Below, piece by piece: positions 9,995 through 22,436 of a DNA stretch of 64,000 bases. This stretch comes from Hybos culiciformis. Its lineage: Eukaryota > Arthropoda > Insecta > Diptera > Hybotidae. The position numbers and the translations under genes were made by a program. The first letter of the stretch is position 1; the number at the start of each line of letters is the position of its first letter. The notes below the pieces were generated by a model. The model did no database searches, was not told the DNA's origin, and saw nothing but the letters and a program-made list of their open reading frames with translations. Location of the stretch: assembly GCA_964007475.1 (NCBI GenBank), contig OZ023275.1, positions 11,821,829-11,885,828 of the forward strand. The letters run 5' to 3'.

Positions 9995-11054
9995 TGCCTT
10001 GTTCACACTTCGCTAATTTAACATGTTCGAAAGCATAGCCGGGCAAAATACATGAGAATGTAATTTAAATTACAAATTACAAATTACACAAAAATTTACC
10101 TCAAATTAAATTACTGAAATTAAATTACATTTTTCGTTTAATTAAAAATTACAAATTAGTAATTTGAAATTACACTATTTTTGGATCCAATTACAATAAT
10201 GTAATTTCAAATTACAAAATTACAATTACAAATTATCCAGGATTAAAAATAAAAACAAAAAAATTAAACCAAAACACAAAAGAAATTAAAACACGAAAAA
10301 GAAAGCCTATTTATTTATTTATTTTGAATTTCTAAGCAACATACGACTTTTACAGTTAAATAAAGAGAAAAATTTTTACCGTTAAGTAATTTGAAAGTAA
10401 AAGTATTTTGAAATTACAAGTTGATCGAAATACAAATTACTAAATACAAATTACAAATATGAATTAACGAATTAAAATTACATTCTTCTAATTACGAATC
10501 TGCCAATGTAATTGAATTACACATTACAAATTACAAAATGTAATTGAATTACTATTTTCAAATTACAGTATTTTGAAATTACAAGTATTTTGCCCGGCTA
10601 TGTTCGAAAGGAGTTAAACATCTTTGGAAAATAGACCGTTCAGACGATGTTTTTCGTATGTTAACATGTTTAGCTCTGTCAGATAAAAAATTTCAAATAA
10701 TACCGGAGATAAGCTCAAAGGAACTGACGCGCCCAAAAAAGTTAAAATATATGAAGTTGTGTCAAGGTTAAGAACTCGCGCGTCATTTATCATGAGTATA
10801 TCTCCACCTTTATAAAATTTTAAAGTCAAAAATGGCATACCAAGTAAAAATTAATACATACTGAATATTGCCTAACAAAATATTTTTCAAAAATTACTCA
10901 TTCATCCCTGAAAATTAACATGTTTTTGTAAAAACATGTTGAAGAACGTGTTTCTGTTTTAATTTTTTTACTATGAAAAAACAACATCAAAAACACCAAC
11001 GGAACATGTTCGTTGTCCGAACATGTTAAATTAGCTAAGTGTAAACAAGCTATA
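9995..11054. mobile_element. Harbinger-like MITE with TAA target duplication, carrying a nested MITE
   Basis: The left end TGCCTTGTTCACACTTCGCT and the right end, complemented, TAGCTTGTTTACACTTAGCT continue into a shared AATTTAACATGTTCG, giving inverted repeats of about 35 bp. A TAA triplet flanks both sides (9992-9994 and 11055-11057). A 3-bp TWA duplication with this type of end fits PIF/Harbinger MITEs. Without the nested element at 10034-10602 and its target duplication the MITE is about 480 bp. The palindrome AACATGTT and close variants recur at both ends. A 74-codon minus-strand frame (10614-10838) inside resembles nothing I know. Confidence 0.72.
10034..10602. mobile_element. hAT-like MITE nested in the Harbinger-like MITE
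   Basis: Perfect 18-bp inverted ends, CATAGCCGGGCAAAATAC and its complement, bound a 569-bp element flanked by an 8-bp direct repeat TTCGAAAG (10026-10033 and 10603-10610). The duplication length points to hAT. The interior is a degenerate array of GTAATT/AATTAC words on both strands with no coding potential. It lies within the left inverted repeat of the older MITE, so it is the younger insertion. Confidence 0.85.
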
Positions 11055-11177
11055 ACTAAAAATTTCGTGTTAAAGGATAAATTTTATATAGAAATATATT
11101 TTTAAGTATTATACAATTTTGTAAAAATAATACATATATATTTGGAATTTTATAAATTTTAAATTAATAAAAGTAGA

Positions 11178-11458
11178 TACAGTAACCGCGCGATATAGTC
11201 ACCCTCGATATAAGAAACTTTCGATATAAGCATTAAATCTACGTGAATGTTCCCTAAGTGGAACTTTATCTGGTTTAATGATAATAGCATAATTATAATT
11301 TTATAATCTATTTGATACTTGTTTGCTTGTTTCAATAATTGAATGAATATATTTTTTTCATTTAAAAAAGTTCGTAATTTATTGAAAATAGCTCGTTCTC
11401 TTATTTCTTCTAGGTATATGATTGTGGTGACATTCACTTGATCTTTTTCATCTCCCAT
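11178..11458 (-). mobile_element. pogo/Tigger-like transposon end (fragment)
   Basis: At 11178 a TA is followed by CAGTAACCGCGCGATATAGT and then two further copies of CGATATAA in phase with ACTTTC. This is the style of insect pogo/Tigger (Tc1/mariner superfamily) terminal repeats. A minus-strand frame of 99 codons ending at 11159 contains an E-x-L-R/K-L-R helix-like segment (EEIRERAIFNKLRTFLNEKN) loosely like the C-terminal tail of pogo transposases, but that resemblance is weak. No matching opposite end was found, so this is one end of a broken copy. Confidence 0.5.
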
Positions 11459-12438
11459 AATATAAATTTTAAAAATTTTGGAGATTCGTTAGGCATTGCA
11501 AATAAAGAACCAACTTTATGATAATACTTGGCCTTGAATTTTAAATGTTGAATTAAAATTATGATTAGTGTGACTACTATTAATTTTATTTGACTCCTAT
11601 TAATTTCATTTGCATTTCATTACGACATACATATATTATACATTAACATATATATCATCCCCATAATATCACGACCTCTATTCGAAAGTACAGTCGAAAT
11701 TGTTGTTGTGAAAAGTTCATTACTTACGATAATATAATAATATAGATTTATTTTAATAAATCATTTTTCTTAGACCGGATCTTTCCAAAATTAAAATGAC
11801 CATTTTTTTTAAGATTGTGTGCGTGAAAAATTGTGTAAAAAGAAAGAAAACATTTTTTCACACACACATAAAAAAATTCTCAACATATAAAATTTTTTTG
11901 TTTAATTTTAATACTCGAAAACATCCAGTATAAACACACGGTTAGGTATGGTATAGGCTTCTTTTTAAATTAGTTTATTTCGGAACTATTTCAATTTCCT
12001 ACTTACCCAATTACAGTGAAGTATAATTCCGGCCTGATAATAATTTAGATAGCCTTGATCTCCAATGATAATATTGTCATTATTAATTGTATTATATTGA
12101 ATTTAAATTTACGTAAATCTGAAATAATATTACCGTATTTGATGAATGAAATATAAACTTTTCTACTACTTGTTATAAATTATAATAAAAAATCTTGTCA
12201 TATTTCAATTGTTTATTGGAAGAAGTTTTGTTGTTTGAAAAATTTCAACAAAGACAAAAGGTTTACAAAACAATAAGCAAAACAAATAATTACAAATAGT
12301 TAATTTTTTTTTCCTTTTATTAATAGGTTTAGGGCTTATAGTTAGGTACTCTTCAAAAGTACTCTTCAAAATAAAAAACCACTTTAAAAATATTTAATTA
12401 AATTTGATTCTGTTTTTATTGTTTTTAGAAAAATAATA
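11459..12438. other. Upstream region of the zinc-finger gene
   Basis: Non-coding. A pyrimidine-rich acceptor (TTTTTATTGTTTTTAG) ends at 12428, ten bases before the ATG at 12439, which suggests that a 5' UTR intron precedes the coding exon. I cannot place the upstream non-coding exon or the promoter. Confidence 0.4.
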
Positions 12439-15400
12439 ATGGAAGAAATTATAATAATATCAGACGAAGAAGATATTATAACAATTGATTCCGATTCAGA
12501 TAATGATGAAATAACTGATGTGAGATCCAAAGATACTAAAATTGGAGTTATCCCAATTTCAAATAATATATTAAAAGAAGAGAATTTAACCGAAGGTGAA
12601 GAAATAATTTCAAATGTTGTTAACGAGGATATAACCAGTAATGAAAATCAAACAAGAAGTTGTACAACAGCAAATCAAATTAACGAATCAAATAATGCTC
12701 TAAAAGTAAATCTAAACAATATTGTATCAGAAGTTTTAAATAAAACTCAACCATTGTATAAATTAATAGAGGATTCTGGAATTGAAAAGACAGAAAATAA
12801 TAATAATTTTATCAAAGAAAAAGAATTATCGAATTCTATGGAAATTTTAAATAAGATTTGTCCAATTGATAATTGTAATCCTATATTAGGTAAAATTAAT
12901 AATATTATAAATGAAAATTCCTCAAATGTTAGAAATATTAAAAGGAATAGTGAAATTTATGAAGCCGGTGAAGCTTGCAATATTAATAAAGTTGATATTA
13001 TAACACAAATGTCACCAAAGGAATTTTTAGCCTCTCCACAAAATGCTGAAGTCAACGACAACGAGCAACAAAAAGAATTTTTGAATTTGGAGATAGATTA
13101 TAAAACTTCAAATTATCTTAATAACATGATAGATTCAAACATGATTGATTCAAACATGATTGATTCAAATATTAATGGTAAGGTATTCGATGAAATAGCG
13201 AATAGATCAACTGAATTAGTTAATAATGTTACTGGTTTAGACAATAATGATAATGATAATATTTATAAATTTGGTAACATTGGTGACATTAATATTTGTT
13301 CAGTAAGCAATAAAGAAATAGGTTGTGATTATAATAGGTTTCAGAGAGATGTTGTTGAAAAATTTTCTCCAATTAGTCAAGAATTGATTGAAGAAAATAA
13401 TTACCAAAATCAAAGCACTATTGATGATAATGATAGCGGAATTACATTTATTCATAATTCAGAGATATCTGAAAAAGAAAAAGGAATCATAAAAGTTATC
13501 AACCCAAAAAATGAAAATGTAAATTTTAATTACAATGAAGATAATAAGAAAACTGATAATCCTATCGTTTCGGAAACGGAAGACTTTTTGGCATTGAATT
13601 TATCAAAATTCGAGTTGTCTGGCACAACATCAGATGTAAAAAGAATAGATGAAATTGAGAATATTTTGAGTAACATATCGAAAGAAACTCCAAATCTTGT
13701 TAAAAAAGATAATACTATAAAAGCTCAAATCTGTCCTGAAACATCTGACAGAGGAGCAAATGAAGATATTTTTAATTCAAAGATTGAACGAAAACAATTT
13801 GAAAATTTACCAAATAGTAATAAGGGAAGAATTGATGAGAATTTAAGAGAGAATTCATCATTATCTAATAAAAAATCAACATATCTGAAAAAAATTTATT
13901 CTTGGAGGGCAGATCATCAAATGATGATTTCAAATGATAATGAAATAATAATAATCGAATCCGATTCAGACAATGATTCGGAAAATAAGAACGAAAAAAT
14001 AATTGATATGAGATCCAAAGATACTAAAATTGGAGATATCTTAATTTCAAATAATATATTAAAAGAAGTGAATTTAACTAAACGTAAAGAGATAATTTCA
14101 AATGTTGTTAATAACGATATAACCAGTGATGAAAATCAAACCAGAAATTGTACAACACCAAACCAAATTAACGAATCGAATAATGCAATGAACGTGAATT
14201 TAAACAATATTGTACCAGAAGTTTTAAATAAAACTCAATCATTATATAAAATAATAGAGGATTCTGGAATTGAAAAGACAGAAAATAATAATAATTTTAT
14301 CAAAGAAAAAGAATTATCGAATTCTATGGAAATTTTAAATAAGATTTGTTCAATTGATAATTGTAATCCTATATTAGGAAAAATTAATAATATTATAAAT
14401 GAAAATTCCTCAAATGTTAGAAATATTAAAAGGAATAGTGAAATCTATGAAGCCGGTGAAGCTTGCAATATTAATAAAGTTGATATTATAACACAAATGT
14501 CACCAAAGGAATTTTTAGCCTCTCCACAAAATGTTGAAGTCAACGACAACGAGCAACAAAAAGAATTTTTGAATTTGAAGATAGATTATAAAACTTCAAA
14601 TTATCTTAATAACATGATAGATTCAAACATGATTGATTCAAATATTAATGGTTATGTTTACGATGAAATAATGAATTGCTCAACAGAATTGGTCAATAAT
14701 AATACTGATTTAGACACTAATGATAATAATAATGATAATATTTATAAATTTGATAACATTGGTGACAGAATACACGACATTGGGATTGGGAATATATTGA
14801 GTAAAAACATATCCGAAGACGCATCACATCTTGTTAAAAAATATACTGGTCCAGGAAACTATCAAGAAAATTTTAATGAAAATTTTACCCACAATAATGG
14901 AATTGAATTTTTAAATTCTAATTTAAATTTAGTCAAGCCATATTATGATAATCCTTATTCAAGAGAGTCTAACTGTAATTATGGCAGCAATATTGGCTCA
15001 AACCATCAATTTTTAATCCCAAATACATGGGAACCTAAGCAGAAGGAATGTACTATTCCCCCAGAGAATGTAAATTTTTCTGGTTATAAAACTTACTCAA
15101 TGAGAGATAGTTCGGGTCAAAATTATTTAAAATCTTGTAGTTTTGAAAAAGAAGAAAAAGTAAAAGTCATTAGCAGCCAAATTATAAAACCAAAGAACTG
15201 TTGTATGAGTACAAATTTTCAACAGGAATTTGCTACTCTCAAAGAAAATGAAAATATTTCTCCTAATCAAGTGGCAAAAGATAGTTCGGGAGGTTCTGAA
15301 AAAAGTAACAATAAAATAATCATTCATAGTAATGAAATAATTAAAACAAATGATAATGGCGACAGTTTGGTTGGAATTGATTGCAAATCTACTCATGTGC

Positions 15401-18400
15401 CAAACAGCGATGATGACGAACTCCAACATTTTGAAGAATCATTTTACTGCTCAACTCCAAAACAGAATCCATTCAAGAAGAATTTAGTTAATAAAATGGA
15501 TGACGATAGTAGTTTTCTCACTACAATTTATTTTGAGAAAAGTTTTGAATTAGTGGAAGATCCCGAATTAGCGGAAGATCCCGAACTGGCGGAAGATCCT
15601 GAACTAGCGGAAGATCCCCAATTAGCGGAAGATCAAGAATTAGCGAAAGAAAGTCATGTATTTCATAATGATAATTATGATGGATTTGTTGAGAGAAAAG
15701 CTGATACTGATTATAGTATTAAAAATAAAGAGCGAAAAAATAATATGAGGATCTTTCATGAAAATAGTATCTCTGACTCAAAAAGTAGAAATAAACGTAA
15801 AAAGATAATTGAGAACGAAAAATTAATAAAGCGTTTTTGTCGAACTTCGAATGGATGGATTACGAAACGGAATACAAATCAAGAAAATTGCATTACAACC
15901 ACTAATTGTTGCTTGTGCAAAAAGCATTTTAATGATTCATTATCTCTTGTTGATCATTTCATTAATTATCATAAGACAGAAAATTTCATATCACGTCTAC
16001 CAGAAAAAAAGTTTGATTTATTATTTCAAAATTCATTAAAAACTAGTATTACCACTATTTTATCAACTTCTGATGCACCTTATCAATTAAAATGTTTTTT
16101 TTGTCATGAAATTATTAATTTCAGTTCTCTGACTGTATTACATCAGCATTATACAAATCATACCGGTGAGTTTCAATATGAATGTAAATTTTGTGAAGTG
16201 AAGAAGCCAGATTTGAATAATTTGAGGGAACATGAAAGAAATGAACACAAAAAAAATGAGGTTGAAAAGATTAAGGGGTTATCAAGAAAATTGAAACGTA
16301 ATTATAGCAATACAAATGGTAAAATAGATATCTATATTTGTACTTTATGCCATTTTTTTGCATTGGAATACACGAACATTCAAACACACTTAAAAGAACA
16401 AGAAGAAATTGCAGAAAAAAAATTTACACATTTCATCAAAACATTCGTTGTAGTAGTAATTCGAGACTCTGATGAGTATCAATTAGTTAAACATCAGAAA
16501 GTTTCAAATGAAACTCGGTACCAAAGTCAGTCTCCCAAAAAAAATATTTCAGAGAATAACAAATATAACAATTGTTTATCAAAATCGAGATTTAATGCTG
16601 AATCAAGAGATCAGATTAAAGAAAATTCACTGATTGAGAATTATTCGGAACTTGAAATTTCACAAAAACAATGTATTCAGCAAAATGATAAAGTTATTGA
16701 TTGTTGTTCCACGTTTGATCTAACAGAAGAAGGCAATGATGCTGATGACGACGGCAATAACAATTTTTTCACAGATGTTGACCAAATAAATTCCGATGTT
16801 TTGAATAAACTAGGGACAAGTGAAATCTGTTCAGATAGTAAGGCAAGAAAAAAAATTCAAGGATTTCCGAAAGTAGTATCATATTTGGAAACAAAAACAC
16901 AGCCATGGATTCGAATGAATTTATCTAATTCCTGCAAGAAACTTGATATGGAAAAAGTAATGCTAGAGGAACAAAATCTTGGGGATTTCTATAAATGTAT
17001 GGAACGTAGTTGCAGCTTCAGCACTAATGAGGATATTTTCTTCAAACAACATTTATTAAAACATCAAAACTGTGCGAAAGAAATTTTTAGAATTGGTTAC
17101 CTTAGATGTCCTTATTGCGTTGATTTACTATTAGATATCAAAAATTTATTGGATCATTATCTCGTACATAAGGATAGTGCTTATCAATGTAATAAATGCT
17201 TTTACCGCTGTGTAACTTTAGTCGGAATGAGGGTTCATCAACAATTGATTCATGCGGATGAAATTTTAGAAGTTAACATGTGGCTACCACTTAAATATAA
17301 TATTAATGGATTTATAAACTTCTTTAGCTATGATAAAATCAAAAATTTGAGGGAGAAAAATTTGGATCCGTATATTTGCAAAGAATGTGGTAATATTTTT
17401 TTTTTTTTTTATATGAATAAATCGTAATGAAATATTTGAAGTTTAATTTATAATTATTTAATTTATTAATGCGCCAAAAAAATATTTAACAACTTAACTT
17501 TAAACTAATAATTAAAAGATTTTTTTTTTAATTAAATTTGATGCAATGAAAATATTTCTTTTCCGCAGATATTAAATTTTATATCTGGAACGCATTCTCG
17601 CAACATATATACAAATCACACAACAAGCATCGGCTTTCAGAGAAATTGAGAAAGCCTACATTTGGTTGTATACTTTGCAAGTTTGGGGCAAATGACAAGA
17701 AATCAATGGTAAACCATTTGGTAAATATCGTCAATATTATTATATAAATGAAATTATTATTAATAATGTTTTATAAAATTTGACAATAATAAAAAGAGAT
17801 TAATATAATATTTAATTTTATTCCAATCTAACCTTTTTAGCAAAATAAAACTATTTAGTTTTAAATCTCTATTATTTTTATTATATTCTATAAAATTACA
17901 AATTTTCGTGTTATTGAATTCCTTATTGAATTCCTTATTGTAACTCTTCATGTTTTTAATTTGTTTTTCTTTCATTAAAAATTTTGGCTTCGAGGTCTTG
18001 ATGCCTCTTTATTGATACCGTCGTATTTGTCTTTAGCCAAACAATTTATGACTAGGGTTTACATATTTTACAGATAAGTCCAACATTTAATCTAGTTTTG
18101 CAATTAAGTCTTTTATTTCAACTTAATACCACTTTTTCTATATGACGTACACAATATTTTCATGTTATTTATCATTTTCATTTATATTGATGCTATAAGT
18201 ATGTAATATTAATAAACACGTACGGAATCTGTGTAGGGATAAGAAAATCTCGTAATGATCGCAAAAATGAACCAATAAGTCGAGTCTTAGTAATTATATG
18301 CAGGGCCTGTGAGAGACACTTGGAGGCCCAGGTCACACAACATATGTGGCTCCTTTTTAATGCAAACATTTTTTTTTAATGGAGTTTAAAAAATTGTAGA

Positions 18401-21400
18401 GGTTAATTCCAGAGAAAAAACACTGAAACAATTTCAGTTTAAAGTTTTGAAAACGTGAAATATTACAAGGTACTACTAACCAAGTAACCAACTAGTCAAA
18501 TATTCCACCAAGAACCGCAAGAATGAAATCAAAATACTGAGGACTTAGTTGTTTGTTGCGTACGTAAAAGTGCGAAGTAAACTTTTTAATCTTTTGGTAT
18601 AATGTTGTTTGGAGGCCCTCTTAATTAAGAGTCCCATTTCAAAAGATCCTTCGGAGCCCCCCCCGGCCCCCCGTCACCTGTTCCTGGGGCTGATTATATG
18701 TATATCATACACAATAGGAATTTTAATTTTTTCATACATTTCAAATTGATATTTTAATCATATACGCGTACAATAATGTACAAGTATATATATAATTAAA
18801 GCATTATTATTATGTTAAATTAATTTCTTAAGGCAAAAAAATTAATAAAACTTCCATAATAATTATTAAAAAAAAAATAATTATAATAATTTAATAATCA
18901 AAATAACTTATCTTAGGTGCATAGTCATCCAACGTTTTGTGTATTGTTTTCTGGGAGATTTTCATTGGAAATCGAGAGCGTAAGTATGAAAAATATTTTT
19001 AGATTTATTATGTATCCTTTTTGACATGTCACAATTCTATACACAAATTTTTTATTTTTATCTCAATTTGATTTTTGTAGTAACTAATTTCAAATGAGAA
19101 TATATATTTTAGAACTTATCGTGGAATGTTATTGATCACTTCTAAAGTTTTCTGAAAGTAAACTGCAATGCAATGTACATTTTCAAACTGAAATATAAAT
19201 TGTACAATGTTAATTATAGCAACAAATAAGAGCTTTATTCTATCTATTTTATGCATATTTGTTGATTTTATGAGCGTGTGATATTTGAATGTTCCACTCC
19301 CTGCATTATTAAATTAACGTTAAAGCATAAAGTAAGTGTAAATAAGAGAAATTCATTCCATACAAAAAATACAAATTAAAAAATTTTACACAAAAAATAT
19401 TAAAACATATGAAATCACCTCGGAAATCACTATCCCATTGTAATCAATTGGAATAGTGATTTCATATGTTTAAATATTTTTTGTTAAATTTTTTTAATTT
19501 TAATTTTTTTTATGGAATGAATTTCTCTTATTTATACTTACTTTATGGTTAAAGCTGATTTATCTAATAAAATGTTCATTATAATAAATGAACAATTTTG
19601 TTGAAAGTGGTAAGTCCACTTTTTTTTTTCAAAAGTAAACTTGTACTATGTTAAAAATTTTTTAAGAGCCTTAGTTTTGATTGCGAATGAGTTTCGTAAT
19701 TTTTTGGTTTCAATATTTTCTAAAACATCGAGTCAGTATAGTAAATTTTTTTTTTTTTTTTGTTTTCTGTTTCTGATTAAACTGTATTAAAACATCTACA
19801 TCAATGTAAAATTATCATCATCATTATCCTAATATAGTTTTATTTTAATTTACATCATTATTAGGATCCTAGTAGTACATCGTCAACAACATTTATTTAT
19901 TATTTTAACCTGGAGCTACCTGAAATCGACGAAAAACTGAGAGGTACTTATAGAGAGGAATGTGAAAGTCTAAAAAATTATTTGAAGATGCTGCAGCAAA
20001 ATAAAGAAAATTTGAGATCATATCAAGATTTGGTTGATATAGTTGAACCAGGTAATTAGTATAAATAATAATTTGTTTTTCTTTTTTTATAAATCTATAT
20101 AATAATAAAACAATATTTAATTTAATCAGCTCCATTTGTAATTGATAAACAATCATGTTCAACATTAGAAACAGCACAAAATTCATTATGCTCAAATAAA
20201 AATGAATCTAATAATTCATTTAACCATAAAGCCAAAAAATTCGAGAAAGAGAAAAGTCAAAGAAATACTGAATACTCTCTGAATGATGGGTGTAGTCAAA
20301 CAAATTCAAAAAAAAGATTAGATACTTATGAAGAATCTAAAAATATTTCTAAAAATAAGCATTCAGTTGAGAAAAAAGAAAAAGAAAATGAGAGCCATTA
20401 TGACACTGTAAGAAAAAGAACTAAACATTTGATACATGATAAGCTTGAAACAAAGAAAAATACGTTTGAAAGTCCAAAGGCAAGTCACAGTAAAAATAAG
20501 AGTAAAGACATTGGACTAAATCAAAAGAGAAAAAGCTCAGCAAGCAACAAGGAATATTATGCTAAAAAAATAAAATATTCTGAAAATACTTATAAAGCAT
20601 TTGAAAAAAAACATGACAAAAATTGTAAAGTTGTAAAGAATTTCAAACCAAACTTAACATTCGAAATAGAAAATATTGGAAGCTTTAAAAGTCTAAAGAA
20701 TTCTAACAATAAAAAAAATAACGTTAGTGATCGATTGAATGATGAAAAATTATTTGCAAATAGCCAAAAAAATTATTTGAAAAATAAAGCTCCGGAAAAA
20801 AATGAAAAAAAAAACACGTTAAAGGAAAATAAGAAGAGTATTCAATTATTGGAATCCCCATCAACAATGCTAATTAGAAAAAGTCACACACCGCAATCAC
20901 CAAAAATTGTTATTGACAAAAATAATGAAATCAAAAAAGATTATAAGATTCCAAAACGTCCATCATCATCATCATCATCGTTCAAAAAATTTTGTGATGC
21001 TAAAGAAACTGACTCAATTACCAAGATCAAACCATCAGAAATAAGCAAAAAAAATAACACGAATTGTAAAGAAAAAAATAACTCAAATGTTTTAGATAAT
21101 ATACTAACATTGATGGATAATGAATATTCAAATAAACAATCATTGAACAGTACTACTTTAATAGAGGAAAAAGTGGATCAGAAATCCCCACAAAACTTAA
21201 CGATTATAGAAAAAGATGGTCAAAAAATTATAGCGGGTGAAACAATTCAAATAAATATTAATGTACCAATGCCACAATTTTCACTAATGAGCCAATCAAA
21301 AGCCAAAAGAAATCCTGACATAATGATTCCAAATGCTTTATATTATTGTTATTATTGTGATTTTAAAGGACAGAAAAATTTGACAGACTTACAACAACAT

Positions 21401-21973
21401 TTTTTAAACTCAAAAGACGAAAATCATAAAATTTTTCTGTACAGAATAAGAGGCGTAAAAATGCCTAAATTAAGTGAAACGATGTTTAATTCATTGCAAA
21501 ATCAAAACCTTACTAAATCAAAAATTCTTTATTGCGAAAATTGTAAAGTATATATGAGTGCGTGCAACAAACATAACAAATTATGTAAGCAGGAAAGTCC
21601 AGAACATTGTATTACTCCAAGTTATTTTTATAACGAATTATTTGGGTGTCGATTTTGTGGTTTATATTACGAAAATCAAAAAGATTGTATAATTCATGTT
21701 ACTGAAGAACATTATGAAAAACATTTATGTCGTTTTGGTTGTGAAGGAAATTTTTTCAGTCTTGATCATATTTATCATTATCAAAAAGTGCATAATACCT
21801 CAAATATCAAACTTCATTATTCTGATTTTCTATATAATATAAATGGATATTTACAAATATGTATTTTATTTCCCAATGGCTTAGTGATGAGAAGAGATCA
21901 ATTTGAAAATAATAATAGTTATACTACAATTGATAAAGAAGAAATAAAAATATATTTTAATAAACGTTATTAG
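12439..21973 (+). CDS. Giant C2H2 zinc-finger protein, five coding exons, unnamed
   Basis: Exons 12439-17389, 17569-17720, 18917-18979, 19865-20051 and 20130-21973 join in phase across GT-AG introns to give 2398 residues. The N-terminus opens with EEIIIISDEED and IITIDSDSDND, which look like SUMO-interaction motifs. Residues about 10-430 are tandemly duplicated 496 residues further on. C2H2 fingers lie at about 1157-1178 (C-x2-C-x12-H-x4-H), 1219-1241 and 1249-1270. A second cluster starts near 1520 and runs through exon 2 into exon 3: the last finger has its cysteines in exon 2 and its distal histidines in exon 3, which supports those joins. Exon 5 is Lys/Asn-rich with several more Cys/His motifs at its end. 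The role is probably nuclear, but I do not recognise the family. A poly(A) signal AATAAA lies at 22081. Confidence 0.85.
12466..14830 (+). repeat. In-frame tandem duplication within exon 1
   Basis: Copy A (about 12466-13720) and copy B (about 13954-14830) are offset by exactly 1488 bp, or 496 codons. DNA identity is near complete in the core, for example 12781-13130 against 14269-14618, and lower at the start. Copy B lacks one ATGATTGATTCAAAC unit and a central piece of about 370 bp that copy A keeps. Both copies begin with an IIII-S/E-acidic motif. The mixture of identical and diverged blocks suggests either a recent duplication with later deletion, or gene conversion. Confidence 0.92.
15548..15650 (+). 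repeat. 18-bp coding tandem repeat (ELAEDP)
   Basis: About five and a half in-frame copies of GCGGAAGATCCCGAATTA encode a repeating Glu-Leu-Ala-Glu-Asp-Pro run in the middle of the zinc-finger protein, between the disordered N-terminus and the first finger. The copies differ at a few positions. The length is probably polymorphic. Confidence 0.9.
17721..18916 (+). other. Intron 2 of the zinc-finger gene
   Basis: A 1.2-kb intron with donor GTAAAT and acceptor TCTTAG. It carries the hAT-like MITE at 18301-18692; no other feature is clear. Confidence 0.7.
18301..18692. mobile_element. hAT-like MITE in intron 2
   Basis: A perfect 8-bp direct repeat ATTATATG (18293-18300 and 18693-18700) flanks a 392-bp segment that begins CAGGGCCTG and ends CCTGGGGCTG, giving short imperfect inverted ends of the CAG-type used by many hAT elements. 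GC content is well above that of the surrounding intron, including a C-rich stretch at 18656-18672. No coding sequence is visible. Confidence 0.78.
19321..19553. repeat. Foldback repeat in intron 3
   Basis: Arms of about 105 bp (19321-19431 and 19449-19553) are inverted copies that share CATAAAGTAAG, AATAAGAGAAATTCATTCCA and ACATATGAAATCAC. The loop is short. Mismatches and small indels show it is not fresh. This is probably a foldback MITE; I could not define a target duplication. In the pre-mRNA it would form a long hairpin. Confidence 0.8.
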
Positions 21974-22050
21974 CCCACATATATTGAGCCAAATTAGATT
22001 CTAATTTGTGTTTTGTTGTTTTTAAATGTGTATGTAAGAATATTATTTTT

Positions 22051-22436
22051 AGAATTTATTAATAATTTTAGTTTTAAAAGAATAAATATTTATTTTTTCG
22101 TATGACTTATATGAAGTTAATATTAATACCGATAGGTATGAAAACGTGATAAAATACTTTAAAGATTAGAAGTAAAAATGTTAAAAATTTCTTAAAAGAA
22201 ATAATTAAATTTAATATTATTTTTAGAATTTATGAATTATTAAATTTTAAAAGAATAAATATTTTTAAGTTTTTTATTTTATATTATCACTAGAATTTTA
22301 TATATTACATATATAAAATTTTCTTATGATTATATGAGTCGAATATTAATACCGATAGTAGGTATAAAAATCTGATAAAATACTTTGAAGATTAAAAATG
22401 TTAAAAATTTTTAAAATAATTAAATTTAATAAAAGT
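22051..22436. repeat. Imperfect tandem duplication downstream of the zinc-finger gene
   Basis: The segments at 22051-22225 and 22226-22436 share ordered blocks such as TTTTAAAAGAATAAATATTT, ATATTAATACCGATAG and TGATAAAATACTTT. The second copy has an extra AT-rich stretch of about 50 bp. The duplicated unit contains the gene's probable AATAAA signal, so both copies could serve as polyadenylation sites. Confidence 0.7.

Noticed and set aside
10614..10838. 74-codon minus-strand frame
   Set aside because: It lies inside a Harbinger-like MITE and resembles no transposase or host protein I know.
15127..15429. 100-codon frame antisense to the zinc-finger exon
   Set aside because: It is a shadow of the sense coding frame, with no motif of its own.
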